This document shows positions 6,339 through 6,360 of a stretch of 6,360 nt of DNA, piece by piece. Under the pieces are notes generated by a model. The model was not told the origin of the DNA and did not search any database. It worked only from the letters and a program-made list of their open reading frames with translations. The position numbers and the translations under genes were made by a program. The stretch comes from Bacteroidales bacterium UBA3543 (GTDB lineage: Bacteria > Bacteroidota > Bacteroidia > Bacteroidales > UBA932), in contig DFOK01000060.1 in the NCBI GenBank assembly GCA_002376715.1, positions 1 to 6,360 of the forward strand. The letters run 5' to 3'. The first letter of the stretch is position 1. Each line of letters opens with the position of its first letter.

Positions 6339-6360
6339 ATGAAAAAAATCCTAACTCTCT
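6339..6360 (+). CDS. Start of a probable secreted or lipoprotein gene, 3' partial
   Basis: Only seven codons are visible: ATG followed by residues KKILTL, the basic-then-hydrophobic beginning of a signal peptide. Support for a real start comes from a well-spaced Bacteroidota promoter ending 31 bases upstream and from an A/T-rich leader. The product cannot be identified. It is divergent from clpB. Confidence 0.55.

Overview
The window looks like chromosomal DNA of an anaerobic member of the Bacteroidota, most likely Bacteroidales. Four things point there. The ClpB sequence reads like the Bacteroides form as I remember it. Start codons follow A-rich leaders with little Shine-Dalgarno character. 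Two short lipoproteins have Bacteroidota-style signal peptides. A good match to the Bacteroidota promoter (TTTG, 20 bp, TAnnTTTG) lies at the right end. HydE indicates [FeFe]-hydrogenase metabolism and hence an anaerobic life. No genus is claimed.

Left part, plus strand (1-4114): four genes in one direction with small gaps. First is a CPA-type K+/H+ or Na+/H+ antiporter (NhaP2/CvrA-like, with a C-terminal TrkA_C/RCK_C domain), cut by the left edge. Next come two tandem paralogous lipoproteins, about 60% identical by hand alignment, predicted to form small cysteine-rich right-handed beta-helices on the cell envelope. Last is hydE, a radical SAM maturase for the [FeFe]-hydrogenase H-cluster. 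Gaps are 42, 35 and 36 bp, so cotranscription is possible, but no functional link between the products is evident. No hydF, hydG or hydrogenase gene is in view.

The most telling detail is in front of the second lipoprotein. It carries an in-frame copy of the first codons of hydE (16 of 17 bases, same reading frame). This suggests that the lipoprotein gene was duplicated together with the start of its downstream neighbour hydE.

Right part, minus strand (6149-4101): a ClpB-type disaggregase of 682 residues that lacks the usual N-terminal Clp_N domain and has a shortened segment in its second AAA+ domain. Its last 14 bases overlap the end of hydE, tail to tail. A 189-bp AT-rich divergent region (6150-6338) separates clpB from the start of another plus-strand gene, of which only the first seven codons (signal-peptide-like) are visible. 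No RNA genes, mobile elements or CRISPR arrays were seen, and no gene-free stretch exceeds 300 bases.
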